A stretch of DNA of 64,000 nucleotides from Peribacillus simplex (lineage in GTDB: Bacteria > Bacillota > Bacilli > Bacillales > DSM-1321): contig NZ_LNNH01000019.1 of assembly GCF_001542915.1 (NCBI RefSeq), positions 119,991-183,990 of the forward strand, read 5' to 3'. The notes beneath the pieces are model-generated. The model was not told the origin of the DNA, ran no database searches, and was given only the letters and a program-made list of their open reading frames with translations. Of the stretch, positions 10,518 to 19,569 are shown piece after piece; the stretch's first letter is position 1; the number at the start of each line of letters is the position of its first letter. Both the position numbers and the translations under genes were made by a program.

Positions 10518-11168
10518 ATGATTGTTGAAAAAATAATGAATGAGGACATAATCACCCTCACTCCAGCGGATACAATCCAAAGCGCTGTCGTGATCATCAA
10601 GGAAAAACGAATTCGCCACATTCCCATTGTCGATGAAAGCTTTCAACTTGTCGGATTAGTCAGTGACCGTGATATACGAGATGCTGCCCCTTCGATATTC
10701 AACACCGCAGAATACAAAAATGATTTACAAAAGCCATTATCAAGCATCATGAAAACGGATCTAATCACAGGGCACCCGCTCGATTTCGTGGAAGAAATCG
10801 GGGCTGTATTTTGTGAAAGCAACATCAGCTGCCTCCCGATCGTCAAAGAGAGGAAATTGGTGGGCATCATAACCGGTTCTGACTTGCTTCAGTCATTCGT
10901 TGAATTGACGGGTGTCAATCAGCCGGGCTCACAAATCGAAATCAAGATCCCGGACAAGGCAGGAACCCTTCACGATATTGCCCACATTTTCAAACGGCGC
11001 AACTCCAATATCCTGAGTACCCTTGTTTATCCGGAAAAAGACGGCACCGATTATAAGATTTTGGTCATCCGTGTCCAGACGATGAATCCATTTATGGTGG
11101 TGGAGGATTTGAAACAAGAAGGCTATACCGTCTTGTGGCCGAGTTTACCGGGGACTTCCCATGAATGA
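10518..11168 (+). CDS. acuB: AcuB, CBS-pair and ACT domain protein
   Basis: Part of the acetate/acetoin control operon; its own biochemical role is not settled. 216 aa. Two CBS motifs form the N-terminal 135 residues (IRHIPIVDESFQLVGLVSDRDI and ISCLPIVKERKLVGIITGSDLL), which would bind an adenine nucleotide. An ACT-like domain follows (IEIKIPDKAGTLHDIAHIF, about 143-210), suggesting amino-acid or small ligand sensing. GGAGGAAGGAAC precedes ATG 10518. The end overlaps acuC by 8 nt, implying translational coupling. Confidence 0.95.
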   Translation: MIVEKIMNEDIITLTPADTIQSAVVIIKEKRIRHIPIVDESFQLVGLVSDRDIRDAAPSIFNTAEYKNDLQKPLSSIMKTDLITGHPLDFVEEIGAVFCESNISCLPIVKERKLVGIITGSDLLQSFVELTGVNQPGSQIEIKIPDKAGTLHDIAHIFKRRNSNILSTLVYPEKDGTDYKILVIRVQTMNPFMVVEDLKQEGYTVLWPSLPGTSHE

Positions 11169-12342
11169 TACATCCCTTTTCGTCTACTCGGAGGAACTTC
11201 TTGCCTACAAATTCAATGATGAGCACCCATTCAATCAAAAGCGGCTTACCCTTACGCTTGATTTGCTGAAAAAACACCATGCCATTCGTGATGATCAAAT
11301 TATCAAGCCAAGAATGGCCACGGATGAAGAGTTGGAGCTAGTTCATGACCGGCATTATGTAAACGCCGTCAAATTGGCCGGGGAGGGAAAGCTGCCCAGC
11401 GAAAAGGCCTTGAATTACGGTCTGGGGACGGAGGACACCCCCATCTTCCCCAACATGCATGAAGCGAGCGCCTTGCTTGTAGGCGGCACTTTGACGGCCG
11501 TGGATGCCGTCATGACCGGTAAGTCGCTGCACGCACTCAATCTTGGCGGGGGCTTGCACCACGGCTTTCGTGGCAAAGCCTCGGGGTTTTGCATTTATAA
11601 TGATAGTTCGGTCGCAATCAAATACTTACAAAAGAAATATGGGGCACGTGTCCTGTATGTCGATACGGATGCCCATCACGGCGATGGGGTCCAATGGTCC
11701 TTTTACGATGATCCGGATGTATGCACGCTTTCCATCCATGAAACGGGACGCTACTTATTTCCCGGCACGGGGACGATAAACGAAAGGGGCCAAGGTAAAG
11801 GCTACGGCTTCTCTTTCAACATCCCTGTCGATGCCTTCACGGAGGATGACTCCTGGCTGGAGTGCTATCGAGCCGCCTTTCGAGAGGTCATTGAATTTTT
11901 CAAACCGGATATCATTTTAACCCAGAACGGAGCCGACTCCCATTATTACGATCCGCTCACCCATTTATCCGCAACAATGAAGATTTACCGGGAGATACCA
12001 AAGCTTGCCCATGAACTGGCCCATGAATATTGCAACGGGCGCTGGATTGCAGTCGGGGGCGGCGGCTATGATATATGGCGTGTCGTCCCGAGGGCTTGGT
12101 CGAGAGTATGGCTTGAAATGACCGATAACGACCTATCCGGTCCTCTTTCAAAAGAATGGCTTGACAGCTGGCAGCCAGAGTCCCCCGTTCCACTCCCTCG
12201 GGAATGGGATGACATGGAGGATATGTACGAGCCCATCCCGAGGAAGCCTGAAATCACCGAAAAGAATGCACTTACGCTTGAAAAGGCGCTCTACCCTATC
12301 CGGTCATCCAGACAAACATCGACAAGCAATGAACATAGCTAA
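11161..12342 (+). CDS. acuC: AcuC, protein deacetylase of the histone deacetylase family
   Basis: Removes the acetyl group that AcuA places on AcsA, reactivating acetate use. 393 aa, class I HDAC-like fold. Catalytic features are all visible: GLHHGF with the His pair, VDTDAHHGDGVQ with the zinc Asp and His, NGADSHYYDPLTHL with the second zinc Asp, and GGGGYD with the active-site Tyr. It overlaps acuB by 8 nt and is the last gene before a strong terminator. Confidence 0.97.
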   Translation: MNDTSLFVYSEELLAYKFNDEHPFNQKRLTLTLDLLKKHHAIRDDQIIKPRMATDEELELVHDRHYVNAVKLAGEGKLPSEKALNYGLGTEDTPIFPNMHEASALLVGGTLTAVDAVMTGKSLHALNLGGGLHHGFRGKASGFCIYNDSSVAIKYLQKKYGARVLYVDTDAHHGDGVQWSFYDDPDVCTLSIHETGRYLFPGTGTINERGQGKGYGFSFNIPVDAFTEDDSWLECYRAAFREVIEFFKPDIILTQNGADSHYYDPLTHLSATMKIYREIPKLAHELAHEYCNGRWIAVGGGGYDIWRVVPRAWSRVWLEMTDNDLSGPLSKEWLDSWQPESPVPLPREWDDMEDMYEPIPRKPEITEKNALTLEKALYPIRSSRQTSTSNEHS

Positions 12343-12344
12343 CG

Positions 12345-12382
12345 AAAGGGGTTCGGCAGGTAACATCCCGAACCCCTTTTTG
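12345..12382 (+). terminator. Terminator of acuABC
   Basis: AAAGGGGTTCGG and CCGAACCCCTTTTT around an 11-nt loop, just after the acuC stop codon. Confidence 0.9.
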
Positions 12383-12478
12383 AGCTTTGCGCAAAATAAA
12401 AAATGAGACCATTAACGACCTTTTCCTGCCCCTTGCTTACTATACGCTGTGAAAAAATGAACAAAGTTGCATACATGA

Positions 12479-12509
12479 ATTCCACTCACGGGAGCGACTG
12501 CAGTGGAAT
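12479..12509. repeat. Inverted repeat ATTCCACT/AGTGGAAT
   Basis: Two perfect 8-bp arms (12479-12486 and 12502-12509) around a 15-nt loop, in the gap between acuC and ccpA. No T tract, so not a terminator. It resembles the arms of the element at 17562-17628. Confidence 0.45.
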
Positions 12510-12557
12510 GAAAAAATAAAGTACCTCTTCCCAAACTGTGGGCAATGTTTGGTCGAA

Positions 12558-12587
12558 TAAAAAAAGAGCGCCCTCTAGGGCACTCTC
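12558..12587 (-). terminator. Terminator of ccpA
   Basis: Minus strand: GAGTGCCC and GGGCGCTC with a short loop, then seven T, directly after the ccpA stop. Confidence 0.88.
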
Positions 12588-12593
12588 TTAAGC

Positions 12594-13598
12594 TTATTTC
12601 GTTGATTGACGTGCCTCGATCCGATGGGGCAGGATCACTTTTTCATGACCTTCCTCCACTTGCTCCTTATTCATCAACTTTGTCAATAGCCTCATCGCAA
12701 CCGCACCGATATCATATAGGGGTTGAACGATGGTCGTGATTTGCGGACGAACCATCAAGGTCAATCTAGTATTGTCAAAGCTGATCACTTCGAAGTCTTC
12801 CGGCACATTGTACCCTTTATCCTGGGCGGCATGTACGATCCCAAGCGCCATTTCATCAGCACCAACGATGAACGCCGTCGGTTTCTCCCCGGACTCCAGG
12901 AACTTTTCAAAAGACTCGATGCCCGAATCATATGTATAATCGCCTTCGACAACATAACGTTCATCAAAGGTAAGCCCTGCTTCCTTCAGCCCTCGCTTAT
13001 AACCCGCCAATTTCTTTTCATCAATCAACGCTGAAAGGTTTCCGCTTACAAAAGCGATATTCTTATGGCCTTTTTGGGCAAAAAATGTCACTGCGTCGAA
13101 TGCTGCCGCCTCATAATCAATATTAACGGATGGCACTTGCCCGCTTTCATCGACTGATCCAGCCAGAACGATAGGAACCGGGGAATTCGTAAACTCCTTG
13201 ACATGTTCATCGGTTATGTTACCGCCCATGAATACGATGCCGTCCACTTGTTTTCCAAGCATCGTATTCAACAAATGGAATTCCTTATCTATATTCTCAT
13301 CGGAACTGCTTAAAATGATATTGTATTTATACATTGTCGCTATGTCTTCTATCCCTCTTGCCAATTCGGCAAAAAAGATGCTGGAGATGTCCGGTATGAT
13401 GACACCCACGGTCGTCGTCTTCTTGCTGGCAAGACCCCTTGCCACTGCATTGGGACGGTACCCTAGCCTCTCAATCACATCCGATACTTTCTTCCTTGTA
13501 GCCGGCTTTACATTTGGATTCCCGTTAACTACGCGGGAAACGGTGGCCATGGAAACATTCGCTTCACGCGCCACATCATAAATGGTTATATTATTCAT
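12594..13598 (-). CDS. ccpA: Catabolite control protein A
   Basis: Global LacI-family regulator that binds cre sites with HPr-Ser-P and represses or activates carbon genes. 334 aa, identical in length to B. subtilis CcpA. The N-terminal helix-turn-helix is [23 protein letters not shown] (residues 4-26), followed by the hinge helix and a periplasmic-binding-like core with [28 protein letters not shown] lies 8-9 nt upstream of ATG 13598. It is downstream of aroA on the same strand, the B. subtilis order, but a terminator separates the two. One clear target site lies in acsA, 3 kb away. Confidence 0.98.
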   Translation of the reverse strand: MNNITIYDVAREANVSMATVSRVVNGNPNVKPATRKKVSDVIERLGYRPNAVARGLASKKTTTVGVIIPDISSIFFAELARGIEDIATMYKYNIILSSSDENIDKEFHLLNTMLGKQVDGIVFMGGNITDEHVKEFTNSPVPIVLAGSVDESGQVPSVNIDYEAAAFDAVTFFAQKGHKNIAFVSGNLSALIDEKKLAGYKRGLKEAGLTFDERYVVEGDYTYDSGIESFEKFLESGEKPTAFIVGADEMALGIVHAAQDKGYNVPEDFEVISFDNTRLTLMVRPQITTIVQPLYDIGAVAMRLLTKLMNKEQVEEGHEKVILPHRIEARQSTK

Positions 13599-13918
13599 TC
13601 ATCCATTCCTCCATTTCTTTCATTTTTCCCATAAAAGACCCGAATTATTTCGAAAAAAAATCTTTTATACGTTTTTCCTCTATAAGGAAGATTATATTAG
13701 GAACGATCTGCCTAAGAAAAATGCAATCCCACTCTCTTCTCAGCCAAAGATTCAATACTCTTTGCAAGTATAAAAGTTCACATAGATATCACTTTATGTA
13801 TGACCAATCTTCCGAACAGTTCTCATTCTTGTTATTTATCATACGATAGACGAATCTTTCCTGCAATCCAATAGTGCTTATTTCCGTGTTTTTTCTGCAA
13901 AAACAAGTATTTTACCAT
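13599..13918. other. 320-nt gap upstream of ccpA
   Basis: AT-rich leader of ccpA. No gene or recognisable RNA. TATACT-like sequences occur on the minus strand but none has a matching -35 element, so the ccpA promoter could not be placed. Confidence 0.5.
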
Positions 13919-13951
13919 TAAAAAAAGCCCTTGCCAAGGTGGTAAGGGCCG
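13919..13951 (-). terminator. Terminator of aroA
   Basis: Minus strand: GCCCTT and AAGGGC around an 11-nt loop, then TTTTTT, about 30 nt past the aroA stop. It may let some readthrough into ccpA. Confidence 0.75.
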
Positions 13952-13980
13952 TAAGTAAATCATTTAATGACTATTTTAGC

Positions 13981-15057
13981 TTATACAGTTACCCAGTTCA
14001 AACGTTTAATTTCTTCGTAAAATTCATCAAATTGCTTGAAGTCCATTTGCTGTGCAGAGTCAGATAATGCAACGGACGGATCCGGATGCACTTCCGCCAT
14101 TACACCGTCAGCACCGATGGCAAGTGCCGCTTTAGCCGTTGGAAGCAATAGATCGCGCCGTCCAGTTGAATGCGTCACATCAACCATGACCGGTAAGTGC
14201 GTTTCTTGTTTTAAGATCGGCACCGCAGAGATATCCAGTGTATTTCTTGTTGCTTTCTCGTAAGTACGGATACCGCGCTCACAAAGGATGATGTTGCCGT
14301 TGCCCTGTGACATGATGTATTCCGCCGCATGAATGAACTCCTCGATCGTTGCAGCCAGTCCACGTTTTAACAGCACTGGTTTATTAACGGCACCAGCCGC
14401 TTTTAACAAGTCGAAGTTTTGCATGTTACGTGCTCCGATTTGGATGACGTCAATATGATCGATCGCCGCTTCAATATCATTGGCACTTACGATTTCACTG
14501 ATGACGGCCAAGCCGTATTCATCTGCAACACGTTTAAGTATTTGCAAGCCCTCCAAGCCAAGTCCTTGGAAATCATATGGAGATGTACGTGGCTTAAATG
14601 CACCGCCGCGCATTAATTTCAACCCTTTAGCTTTAATGACTTCAGCCACTGCTGCCGTTTGTTCATAAGATTCAACGGCACAAGGTCCGAAGACGAAGCT
14701 AGGAATCCCATTACCGACCAATTCGCCCTTGATGTCGATGATCGTGTCTTCAGGCTTTTGCTTTCTAGATACAAGAAGCGTCTTCTTCTGATCGTCTTTT
14801 TGCAGCTCCAAGCCCAATTTGAAGATTTCCTTGAAAATATGTTTAATCGAACCAAGATCAAGCGGTCCTTGGTGGTTCGCTTCGATAAGGTCAAGCATTG
14901 TTCTTTCGCGGACCGGATCGTAACGGTTTACACCTTGTTTTTCTTTGACGCGACCAATTTCCTGTACAAGTTCAGCACGTTGATTAATAAGATGTAATAA
15001 CTGAAGGTTCACATCATCCAGTTGATTACGAAGACCATCAAGCTCTTTGTTGCTCAT
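13981..15057 (-). CDS. aroA: Bifunctional chorismate mutase / DAHP synthase
   Basis: First step of aromatic amino acid synthesis (erythrose 4-phosphate plus PEP to DAHP) fused to chorismate mutase. 358 aa, the B. subtilis AroA length. Residues 1-90 are the all-helical AroQ mutase ([20 protein letters not shown]...[13 protein letters not shown]); residues about 105-358 are the KDSA-type barrel ([47 protein letters not shown]). In this family the mutase domain mediates feedback by chorismate and prephenate. AGGGATGG precedes the ATG at a somewhat long distance. Divergent from the FtsA-like gene. Confidence 0.97.
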   Translation of the reverse strand: MSNKELDGLRNQLDDVNLQLLHLINQRAELVQEIGRVKEKQGVNRYDPVRERTMLDLIEANHQGPLDLGSIKHIFKEIFKLGLELQKDDQKKTLLVSRKQKPEDTIIDIKGELVGNGIPSFVFGPCAVESYEQTAAVAEVIKAKGLKLMRGGAFKPRTSPYDFQGLGLEGLQILKRVADEYGLAVISEIVSANDIEAAIDHIDVIQIGARNMQNFDLLKAAGAVNKPVLLKRGLAATIEEFIHAAEYIMSQGNGNIILCERGIRTYEKATRNTLDISAVPILKQETHLPVMVDVTHSTGRRDLLLPTAKAALAIGADGVMAEVHPDPSVALSDSAQQMDFKQFDEFYEEIKRLNWVTV

Positions 15058-15294
15058 TACAAATCCATCCCTTCGTTTTTTAAAATGAAAATCGGCTCAG
15101 CGGCCATACCCGAAAATCCCTTCTGAATCTCCGATAGAGCGAACCGATTATTTTATCAATGAAAATTTTAGAATATTTCATGTATAATTAACTCAATTAT
15201 AAAGCATGCATCTCCAAATGTCACTAACTTTTTCTTTATTAGTTAAACGCTTTTAAGCATTAAAGTTATAAATATATAAAAGTAGGTGTTACCC

Positions 15295-17436
15295 ATGCAG
15301 GAAAAACTGTTTGCGTTAGATATTGGAACACGATCCGTAGTAGGAATTATATTGGAAAAAGAACAGGAATGCTATAAAATAGTCGACATTTTATCTTGGG
15401 AGCATTCCGAGAGAGCGATGCTTGATGGCCAGATTCACGATGTTCTGGCCGTCTCCAAAGTCATTTCCCAAATAAAGGGCCAATTGGAAGAAAAGCATGG
15501 TCCGTTAAAAAAGGTATCCGTAGCTGCCGCAGGAAGGGCATTAAAAACCGAACGGGCGAAGATGACGATCAAGATCGGCGGGAAGCCCCTGATGACGCGG
15601 GAGGATGTCCTCCACCTTGAATTCAGTGCCGTTCAGGAAGCGCAGACCATCGTAGCCAAGCAAAAACATTCCCAATCAACCTATTATTGTGTAGGATATT
15701 CCGTTTTATACTACCATCTTGATGGGCAGGAATTAGGCAGCCTGCTTGATCAGAGCGGTGATGAGGCATCCGTTGAAATCATCGCAACCTTCCTACCAAA
15801 GGTTGTTGTGGAATCGTTGCTGGCAGCCTTAAAAAGAGCGGATCTGGAAATGCAGGCCCTTACTCTCGAGCCGATTGCAGCCATCAATGTGCTCATTCCG
15901 GCATCGATGCGGCGCTTGAACGTCGCTTTGGTCGATATTGGCGCAGGAACATCCGATATAGCCCTGACGGATTCAGGGACCGTCATTGCCTATGGGATGG
16001 TGCCGATCGCCGGTGATGAAATAACCGAAGCGATCAGCGACCACCTCCTCCTTGATTTCCCTCAGGCCGAACAGGCAAAGCGGGATTTGACGAATCATGA
16101 ACAAATAAAGGTTACCGATATTCTCGGCTTTGCCAATGAGTTATCCACAACGGAAATCATTGATCAGATCCATCCTGCACTCGATCGTCTGGCCGAGAGC
16201 ATCAGCTCGGAAATCCTTTCCTTGAATAACTCAAAAGCACCTAAGGCAGTGATGCTTGTCGGTGGAGGCAGCCAAACACCCGAGTTGCCTCGCCTTTTGG
16301 CCCAAAATCTGAACCTGCCCGAGAACAGGGTGGCCATCCGGGGCATCGATGCCATCCAGAATCTAGACATTTCGGATTTGATCCAGATGGGACCCGAATT
16401 GGTGACTCCCATCGGCATTGCCATAGCGGCAGATCAAAACCCGATTCAATATATAAGCGTTACCGTTGATGGCCGCCCCATCCGTCTATTCGATATGGAA
16501 CGGACAAACGTCGGGGATTGCCTGCTTACAGCCGGAATCCGGGTGAGTTCCCTATATGGAAAGCCGGGAATGGCCAAAATCGTCCATATCAACGGACACC
16601 AGATCACGCTTCCGGGACAGCAAGGGGAGAAATCACGAATCACACTAAATGGCAAGGAAGCCTCCTTGGACACGGAAGTGAGGAATGAGGATATCATCAC
16701 GACGACCAAAGGAACTGACGGCGCCCCTCCCCATACGGTAATACGTGATTTGCTTGATGGCCAAATGAGCAAAACGGTTACGGTGAATGGAGTCAAGCAT
16801 ACCATTCCAGCTGTCATCCTCAGGAATGGCGCAGCCGTATCAGGAGATGAACTTGTCGAGGACCATGACCAAATCGTCTGCCGCATGGAGGAAACGATTC
16901 AAGGATTGCTTAAAGCGATCCAACTTCCGGAACTGCTGACCTATCTTGAACCATTTTCGATTCAGCTGAATGGACAAGACACTCAAATTCGCACATTGAC
17001 CGGCAGGATCACAAAAAATGGTCTCGAAACGAAGCCAGCCTACTCGTTCGATGAAGGCGATGAAATCGTCATCAAACCGATCGATCCCCCTGCATTAGGG
17101 GAAATATGTAACGAATTGAAGATCCAGCCGTCCTGCTCCATACCGGTTTTCTTCGAGGATGAAAAAATCGTCCTATCCCGGAAACTGGCCGAGTTCCGGC
17201 GAGACGGAGTCATAATGGAGGACGATGATAAGATTTTTGCTGGAGACTCACTGACCTTGATTCAACAAAAGCCGGAGCCATTCATTTTTCAGGATATATT
17301 CCGCCATATCGATATCCATATCCCGGCCCAGGGCAATAATCGCTTCACTCTTATCAAAAACGAACAAGAAACGACCTTTCATGAAACGATTTACCCTGGA
17401 GACCGTTTGAAAATCCATTGGCCGGCCACCGTATGA
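15295..17436 (+). CDS. FtsA/PilM-like actin-fold ATPase with repetitive C-terminal extension
   Basis: Role unknown. 713 aa from ATG 15295 (TAGGTG 6 nt upstream; an upstream GTG at 15286 lies inside that site). Residues 1-385 have the actin/FtsA ATPase layout: phosphate-1 loop FALDIGTRSVVGIIL at the N-terminus, phosphate-2 ALVDIGAGTSDIAL near 210-225, adenosine motif MLVGGGSQTPELPRL near 320. Residues from about 425 consist of tandem units of roughly 70 residues with the pattern (I/V)xxNG...G...GDxIxI, probably small beta-rich domains. It lacks an obvious amphipathic membrane helix at the end (ends LKIHWPATV). Database names for relatives are usually 'cell division protein FtsA', but true FtsA is about 440 aa. 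Confidence 0.85.
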   Translation: MQEKLFALDIGTRSVVGIILEKEQECYKIVDILSWEHSERAMLDGQIHDVLAVSKVISQIKGQLEEKHGPLKKVSVAAAGRALKTERAKMTIKIGGKPLMTREDVLHLEFSAVQEAQTIVAKQKHSQSTYYCVGYSVLYYHLDGQELGSLLDQSGDEASVEIIATFLPKVVVESLLAALKRADLEMQALTLEPIAAINVLIPASMRRLNVALVDIGAGTSDIALTDSGTVIAYGMVPIAGDEITEAISDHLLLDFPQAEQAKRDLTNHEQIKVTDILGFANELSTTEIIDQIHPALDRLAESISSEILSLNNSKAPKAVMLVGGGSQTPELPRLLAQNLNLPENRVAIRGIDAIQNLDISDLIQMGPELVTPIGIAIAADQNPIQYISVTVDGRPIRLFDMERTNVGDCLLTAGIRVSSLYGKPGMAKIVHINGHQITLPGQQGEKSRITLNGKEASLDTEVRNEDIITTTKGTDGAPPHTVIRDLLDGQMSKTVTVNGVKHTIPAVILRNGAAVSGDELVEDHDQIVCRMEETIQGLLKAIQLPELLTYLEPFSIQLNGQDTQIRTLTGRITKNGLETKPAYSFDEGDEIVIKPIDPPALGEICNELKIQPSCSIPVFFEDEKIVLSRKLAEFRRDGVIMEDDDKIFAGDSLTLIQQKPEPFIFQDIFRHIDIHIPAQGNNRFTLIKNEQETTFHETIYPGDRLKIHWPATV

Positions 17437-17459
17437 TCGACTGCATTACAAAATCGAAT

Positions 17460-17512
17460 GTCCCCTTTAGAATAGACCCTTTGAAAAAAGTCTATCCTGT
17501 AGGGGACTTTGT
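17460..17512 (+). terminator. Terminator of the FtsA-like gene
   Basis: GTCCCCT..AGAATAGAC pairs with GTCTATCCT..AGGGGAC around a 12-nt loop; followed by TTTGTTT. Confidence 0.8.
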
Positions 17513-17561
17513 TTATAACAAAAGAACACGACGGAGGAAGTGACCTAATCATGATCATTCC

Positions 17562-17628
17562 GTTCCACTACGGACACTCGCTTATCCAGCGGGCGGTCCG
17601 GGAAGTCCAAAAAGGATGCTAATGGAAC
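17562..17628. repeat. Possible degenerate Bacillaceae intergenic repeat
   Basis: Bounded by GTTCCA (17562-17567) and TGGAAC (17623-17628) and containing CACTCGCTTATCCAGCGGG followed by CGGTCCGGGAAG. This resembles short intergenic repeats with CGCTCGCTTTCCGCGGG that I recall from Bacillaceae genomes. The rest of the 17437-17761 gap holds only the two terminators; a 23-codon frame from ATG 17551 is not convincing. Confidence 0.35.
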
Positions 17629-17649
17629 CTTTTAAAGGATAGCGGAGCC

Positions 17650-17690
17650 AAAAAAAAAGATGCCGCCTGTACAAAATACAGACAACATCT
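17650..17690 (-). terminator. Terminator of ytxJ / ytxGHJ
   Basis: On the minus strand AGATGTTGTCTGTA pairs fully with TACAGGCGGCATCT if three G-U pairs are allowed, then nine T. The G-U pairs mean it works only in the minus direction. It lies about 70 nt past ytxJ. Confidence 0.8.
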
Positions 17691-17761
17691 CCTTCTAGAT
17701 ACCTAGCCTTTTTCAATGCCCTTTCAAAGGATCTCGAAAAAAAGGCTCCGGTCATTATCCA

Positions 17762-18091
17762 TCATTCGGCTACGGCCTTGCCCAATGAATCATATGTAAT
17801 CCGCCAATGAGATTCATTCCAGACCGGCTTTCCATTTTTAAAAAGGATGGCCTGGGGGGATTGATGTTTGATATCGAAAGTTTCCGCCACATAATTGGAG
17901 AGCGGGCGAGCTTCCTGAACGGCTAAATAGGCCGTTTTAAGCTGTTCATTCCCGGCAATGAACTTCCCGTATTGTTCATGCGCCTCGGCACTCACAGGAC
18001 ATGTTAGGCTATGCTTGAACAGCAGGAACGTATCCTCCTTTAAAAGCTCATTGAATTGTTCTTCCGTTTCGATTTTGGATGTTGTCATCAT
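17762..18091 (-). CDS. ytxJ: YtxJ, monothiol bacilliredoxin-like protein (BrxC)
   Basis: Thioredoxin-fold protein of the bacillithiol system, thought to remove bacillithiol from modified protein thiols. 109 aa. The active site is HSLTCPVSAEAH: a single cysteine in TCPVS near residue 33, as expected for this family. The cis-Pro region reads HQSPQAILFKNGKP. Start 18091 is chosen because AGGAG lies 5 nt upstream (8 nt from the next ATG at 18088). Third gene of ytxGHJ, but a terminator hairpin lies between it and ytxH. Confidence 0.9.
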   Translation of the reverse strand: MMTTSKIETEEQFNELLKEDTFLLFKHSLTCPVSAEAHEQYGKFIAGNEQLKTAYLAVQEARPLSNYVAETFDIKHQSPQAILFKNGKPVWNESHWRITYDSLGKAVAE

Positions 18092-18127
18092 ACAGTCTCC
18101 TTTCATTCACGATTTGAATGTTACCAT

Positions 18128-18165
18128 CAAAAAGGCGATGAAGCCATTTCAGCGCTTCATCGCCT
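18128..18165 (-). terminator. Hairpin with T run between ytxH and ytxJ
   Basis: Minus strand: GGCGATGAAGC and GCTTCATCGCC around a 9-nt loop, then five T. An 11-bp perfect stem. It would lower ytxJ expression relative to ytxGH or imply a separate ytxJ promoter. Confidence 0.75.
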
Positions 18166-18215
18166 TATTCTTCGTACCGCATTGCTTCTTCATCCAAGCT
18201 TAAGCGACTTGGCGA

Positions 18216-18788
18216 TTATTTCTTTAATTTATTTTCCGTTTCATCAAACGCCTTTTTCGCTTCATCAAGTTTTAATTTGGCCGTGTTTTTGTTGCCGCTT
18301 GTAGGATCGGCAGGTTGGTTTTCAGCATCCTTTTTGTCCGCAAAATTGGTTTCGACGGATACGATCTTGGAATCTGTTGCTCCCGTTACATCAATATCCT
18401 TATTGCTTGAATTTGTCGTATCATCAGCTGCGTCACCGTTTTCTTTGACAGGTTTCAAGCTTTTCACCTTATTGACGATGTCGGATGATTTATTTGAAAC
18501 GATTTCCGTTACGGAACTTGTTTTTTCTTTTGCAGTATCTGCAAGAACCGTACCTTTTTCCATTGCCGTTTGCCTTAATTTTTCGGTCTTCTCAGAAATG
18601 TTTTTAGCTTGTTCGTTGAAATCATTCCTTAATTCCTTACCTGTTTTCGGAGCCATGAACAATGCTGTAGCCGCACCGATCATCCCGCCGATCAAGGCGC
18701 CAATCATAAAGTCCTTTGAATTGATCGAGTCGCGTTCGTCCTCATATGTTTTTTGATAGTCCTTTGTCGGATATTCTTTTTGAGTCAT
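18216..18788 (-). CDS. ytxH: YtxH-domain general stress protein
   Basis: Small membrane-associated stress protein; biochemical role unknown. 190 aa from ATG 18788 with GAGGGG 8 nt upstream. The conserved YtxH glycine-zipper segment is FMIGALIGGMIGAATALFMA followed by PKTGKELRNDFNEQ (residues about 26-60). The remaining two thirds are Lys/Asp/Asn/Thr-rich and of low complexity, with long helices likely (AKNISEKTEKLRQTAMEKG). Longer than the roughly 150 aa I recall for B. subtilis YtxH because of this tail. Second gene after ytxG, gap 47 nt. Confidence 0.9.
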   Translation of the reverse strand: MTQKEYPTKDYQKTYEDERDSINSKDFMIGALIGGMIGAATALFMAPKTGKELRNDFNEQAKNISEKTEKLRQTAMEKGTVLADTAKEKTSSVTEIVSNKSSDIVNKVKSLKPVKENGDAADDTTNSSNKDIDVTGATDSKIVSVETNFADKKDAENQPADPTSGNKNTAKLKLDEAKKAFDETENKLKK

Positions 18789-18835
18789 AATACATTCCCC
18801 TCTCAATTTTCAGTTTATTTTTCATTAACTAGATT

Positions 18836-19345
18836 TTATGATCTAGAACGTAAAAACCTTTTTTTAGGCAGGTCATCTGTTTCCAGTGCTATCCGTTCCA
18901 ACTCCGCTCTCTCGGCTGGAGTCGGGGCGGCCTGCTTGCTTCTAGCCTTCCATTTGTCCCGAATCTCTAAAGCTACGTTACTCCACTGGACAATTTGTGA
19001 AATTCTTTCCTGATTATTATCAATCTCAGCCTGAACTTTATTGGAAACCTTTTGGACTGAAGAATTGAAGCTGGAGATGGATGTACCTACATCCTTCACG
19101 GCATCAACCACTGAGTTCAGATTTTCTGACTTATGTTGCAGATCTTCAGCCAACGTATTCGTTTTATGTAATAGCTGAGTAGTTTCGAGCGTTATGCCCT
19201 GCATTTGGCTCTCGAGCCCTGTCAGCGTCCGGGCCACACTGTCCAGGGTGGTTTGAAGTGATGTCAGTACCTTCGTTAGGAAAATAACTAGGACCAAGAA
19301 AGCGATCGCTGCAACAGCAGCACTTACGTATAAAATAATCTCCAT
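18836..19345 (-). CDS. ytxG: YtxG, DUF948 general stress protein
   Basis: Conserved single-pass membrane protein of unknown activity. 169 aa. One N-terminal membrane helix (ILYVSAAVAAIAFLVLVIFL, residues 3-22), then a long helical, coiled-coil-like stretch to about residue 135 typical of DUF948 (TLDSVARTLTGLESQMQGI; VVDAVKDVGTSISSFNSSV), and a basic C-terminus. GGAGGTG precedes ATG 19345. First gene of ytxGHJ. In B. subtilis the operon is induced by general stress through sigma-B; a matching promoter is visible upstream. Confidence 0.9.
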   Translation of the reverse strand: MEIILYVSAAVAAIAFLVLVIFLTKVLTSLQTTLDSVARTLTGLESQMQGITLETTQLLHKTNTLAEDLQHKSENLNSVVDAVKDVGTSISSFNSSVQKVSNKVQAEIDNNQERISQIVQWSNVALEIRDKWKARSKQAAPTPAERAELERIALETDDLPKKRFLRSRS

Positions 19346-19391
19346 TGGAACACCTCCGAAAAAATCGACTTATTTAACTGTTAGTTATTAA

Positions 19392-19416
19392 TTACCCCTT
19401 CCCGCTCATTATAAAC
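19392..19416 (-). promoter_or_regulatory. Candidate sigma-B promoter of ytxGHJ
   Basis: Minus strand: GTTTAT (19416-19411), 13-nt spacer, GGGTAA (19397-19392). The sigma-B consensus is GTTTAA-N12-15-GGGTAT, so 10 of 12 bases match. About 40 nt from the -10 element to ytxG. Confidence 0.6.
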
Positions 19417-19569
19417 GTATTTATTTTTTCAATATACCCTATCGTACCCTAATCTGGAAATATTGTTGTCCAGATCCAGTTCCTTCTTCGAAATCAATGT
19501 GTCGCACTTCTGGCCGGAAATCGGGTATGATAGTAAGATAAGTCGAATTTAAACAATGGAGGTATTTTT

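Noticed and set aside
17551..17622. 23-codon frame with GGAGG upstream
   Set aside because: Spacing of 13 nt is too long and the frame lies within a probable repeat element.
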